Source: Bacteroidetes bacterium HGW-Bacteroidetes-4
GTDB taxonomy: Bacteria > Bacteroidota > Bacteroidia > Bacteroidales > SZUA-534
Assembly (NCBI GenBank): GCA_002840905.1
Contig: PHDD01000013.1
Span: 135,075-199,074, forward strand
DNA: 64,000 nt
Direction: 5' to 3'
A program made the translations under genes and the position numbers. Under the pieces are notes generated by a model. The model did not search any database. It was not told the DNA's origin and saw only the letters and a list, made by a program, of their open reading frames with translations. Positions 63,642 to 64,000 of the stretch are shown piece by piece; the stretch's first letter is position 1; the number at the start of each line of letters is the position of its first letter.

Positions 63642-64000
63642 TTAAGCCTTATTTTTATAAAAATTCATTTCGTCAATATAGTTCCAGGTTTCTTCGGGAA
63701 GGAAGAAGCGCACATCTTTACCCTGCTTTATGGCTTTACGGATAAAGCTCGACGAGATTTCGATTAAAGGGGCCTGAATTAATTGCACATTAGGGTGTTG
63801 ATGAAACACCGAGGGGTTGCTCCCCGGACGCGGGTACACCAGTATTTTTCGGGTTTCGAGTATCCATTCGTAGTTTTTCCATTTCTCGAAGGAACTTAGG
63901 TTGTCTTCGCCCATAATTAAAACAAATTTGCGGTAGGGAAACTTTTCATCGAGGTAAGCCAGCGTGTCGGAGGTGTACGAAGGCTGTGGCAGGCCAAATT
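63642..64000 (-). CDS. nadD: Nicotinate-nucleotide adenylyltransferase, 5' end outside window
   Basis: The frame is open to the window edge. The visible 119 residues are the C-terminal part of NadD, making NaAD from nicotinate mononucleotide and ATP: SYTSDTLAYLDEKFPYRKFVLIMGEDNL, WKNYEWILETRKILVYPRPG, and the ISSSFIRKAIKQGKDVRFFLP motif near the end. The start of the gene with the HxGH site is not in the window. It lies 74 bases from the MsrA start and points the same way. Confidence 0.88.
   Translation of the reverse strand, partial: FGLPQPSYTSDTLAYLDEKFPYRKFVLIMGEDNLSSFEKWKNYEWILETRKILVYPRPGSNPSVFHQHPNVQLIQAPLIEISSSFIRKAIKQGKDVRFFLPEETWNYIDEMNFYKNKA

Noticed and set aside
1-64000. tRNA or rRNA genes
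   Set aside because: No cloverleaf with a GTTCGA-type T arm or rRNA-like stretch was seen by eye; a tRNAscan run would settle it.

Overview
The window looks like a chromosomal stretch from a Bacteroidota bacterium, probably a Marinilabiliales/Prolixibacteraceae-type anaerobe or facultative anaerobe (inference from gene families, not from a search). Supporting signs are Bacteroidota-type promoters (TTTG, about 20 bases, then TAnnTTTG), few Shine-Dalgarno sites, two SusC/OMP-type TonB-dependent barrels, many lipoproteins, S46 and S9 exopeptidases, a type IX secretion (T9SS) sorting domain, PD40/TPR outer-membrane proteins and an ECF sigma factor followed by a membrane-anchored barrel protein. 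No rRNA, tRNA, CRISPR array or complete transposon was seen.

Layout. 1-5.5 kb (mostly minus): a partial TPR/PD40 envelope protein, a 2-oxoacid dehydrogenase E2, a glycosyltransferase fusion and an AlbA_2 protein. 5.6-13.8 kb (plus): bacteriohemerythrin, OmpR-type regulator, TonB receptor, DUF192 lipoprotein, Cys-cluster protein, S9 peptidase, thioredoxin-like protein. 13.8-20.4 kb: hotdog thioesterase, an unknown gene, tryptophanase, a DUF3078 protein, a gene broken by an in-frame stop, and a beta-lactamase-fold hydrolase. 20.6-27 kb: a membrane-anchored PHP protein, a seven-copy 42-bp tandem repeat, a TPR histidine kinase and an outer-membrane receptor. 27.1-32.3 kb: a compact DUF2520-KdsC-UbiA-Maf-S46 peptidase run. 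32.6-36.2 kb: a three-gene NAD(H)-linked [FeFe]-hydrogenase operon. 36.2-44 kb (mostly minus): NAD(P)-binding protein, prolyl oligopeptidase, a gene remnant with a T9SS tail, ECF sigma plus barrel, sodium/solute symporter. 44-51.4 kb (plus): recR, a lipoprotein, a MITE-like element, PepSY-TM protein, MATE exporter, a membrane protein, cyclophilin, trhO, dus. 51.4-58.7 kb: barrel proteins, LVIVD lipoprotein, EEP hydrolase, dicarboxylate/amino-acid symporter, DISM-GAF sensor. 58.7-62.2 kb: an AT-rich island with repeats, a gene remnant and a surface lipoprotein whose signal peptide is split by a G8 tract. 62.3-64 kb (minus): beta-carbonic-anhydrase-like protein, exported MsrA, and the end of nadD.

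How the genes may work together (inference). The dipeptidyl peptidase, two S9 peptidases, tryptophanase, amino-acid/dicarboxylate symporter and NADH-linked hydrogenase fit a peptide- and amino-acid-fermenting lifestyle with H2 as an electron sink; hemerythrin and MsrA suggest contact with oxygen. The most unusual items are the G-tract switch candidate at 59.9 kb, the hairpin-bearing 42-bp repeat array at 21.9-22.2 kb, the MITE-like element at 45.5 kb, the in-frame stop at 18.5 kb, the small NuoF-like hydrogenase subunit and the inner-membrane-anchored barrel protein at 40-42 kb.
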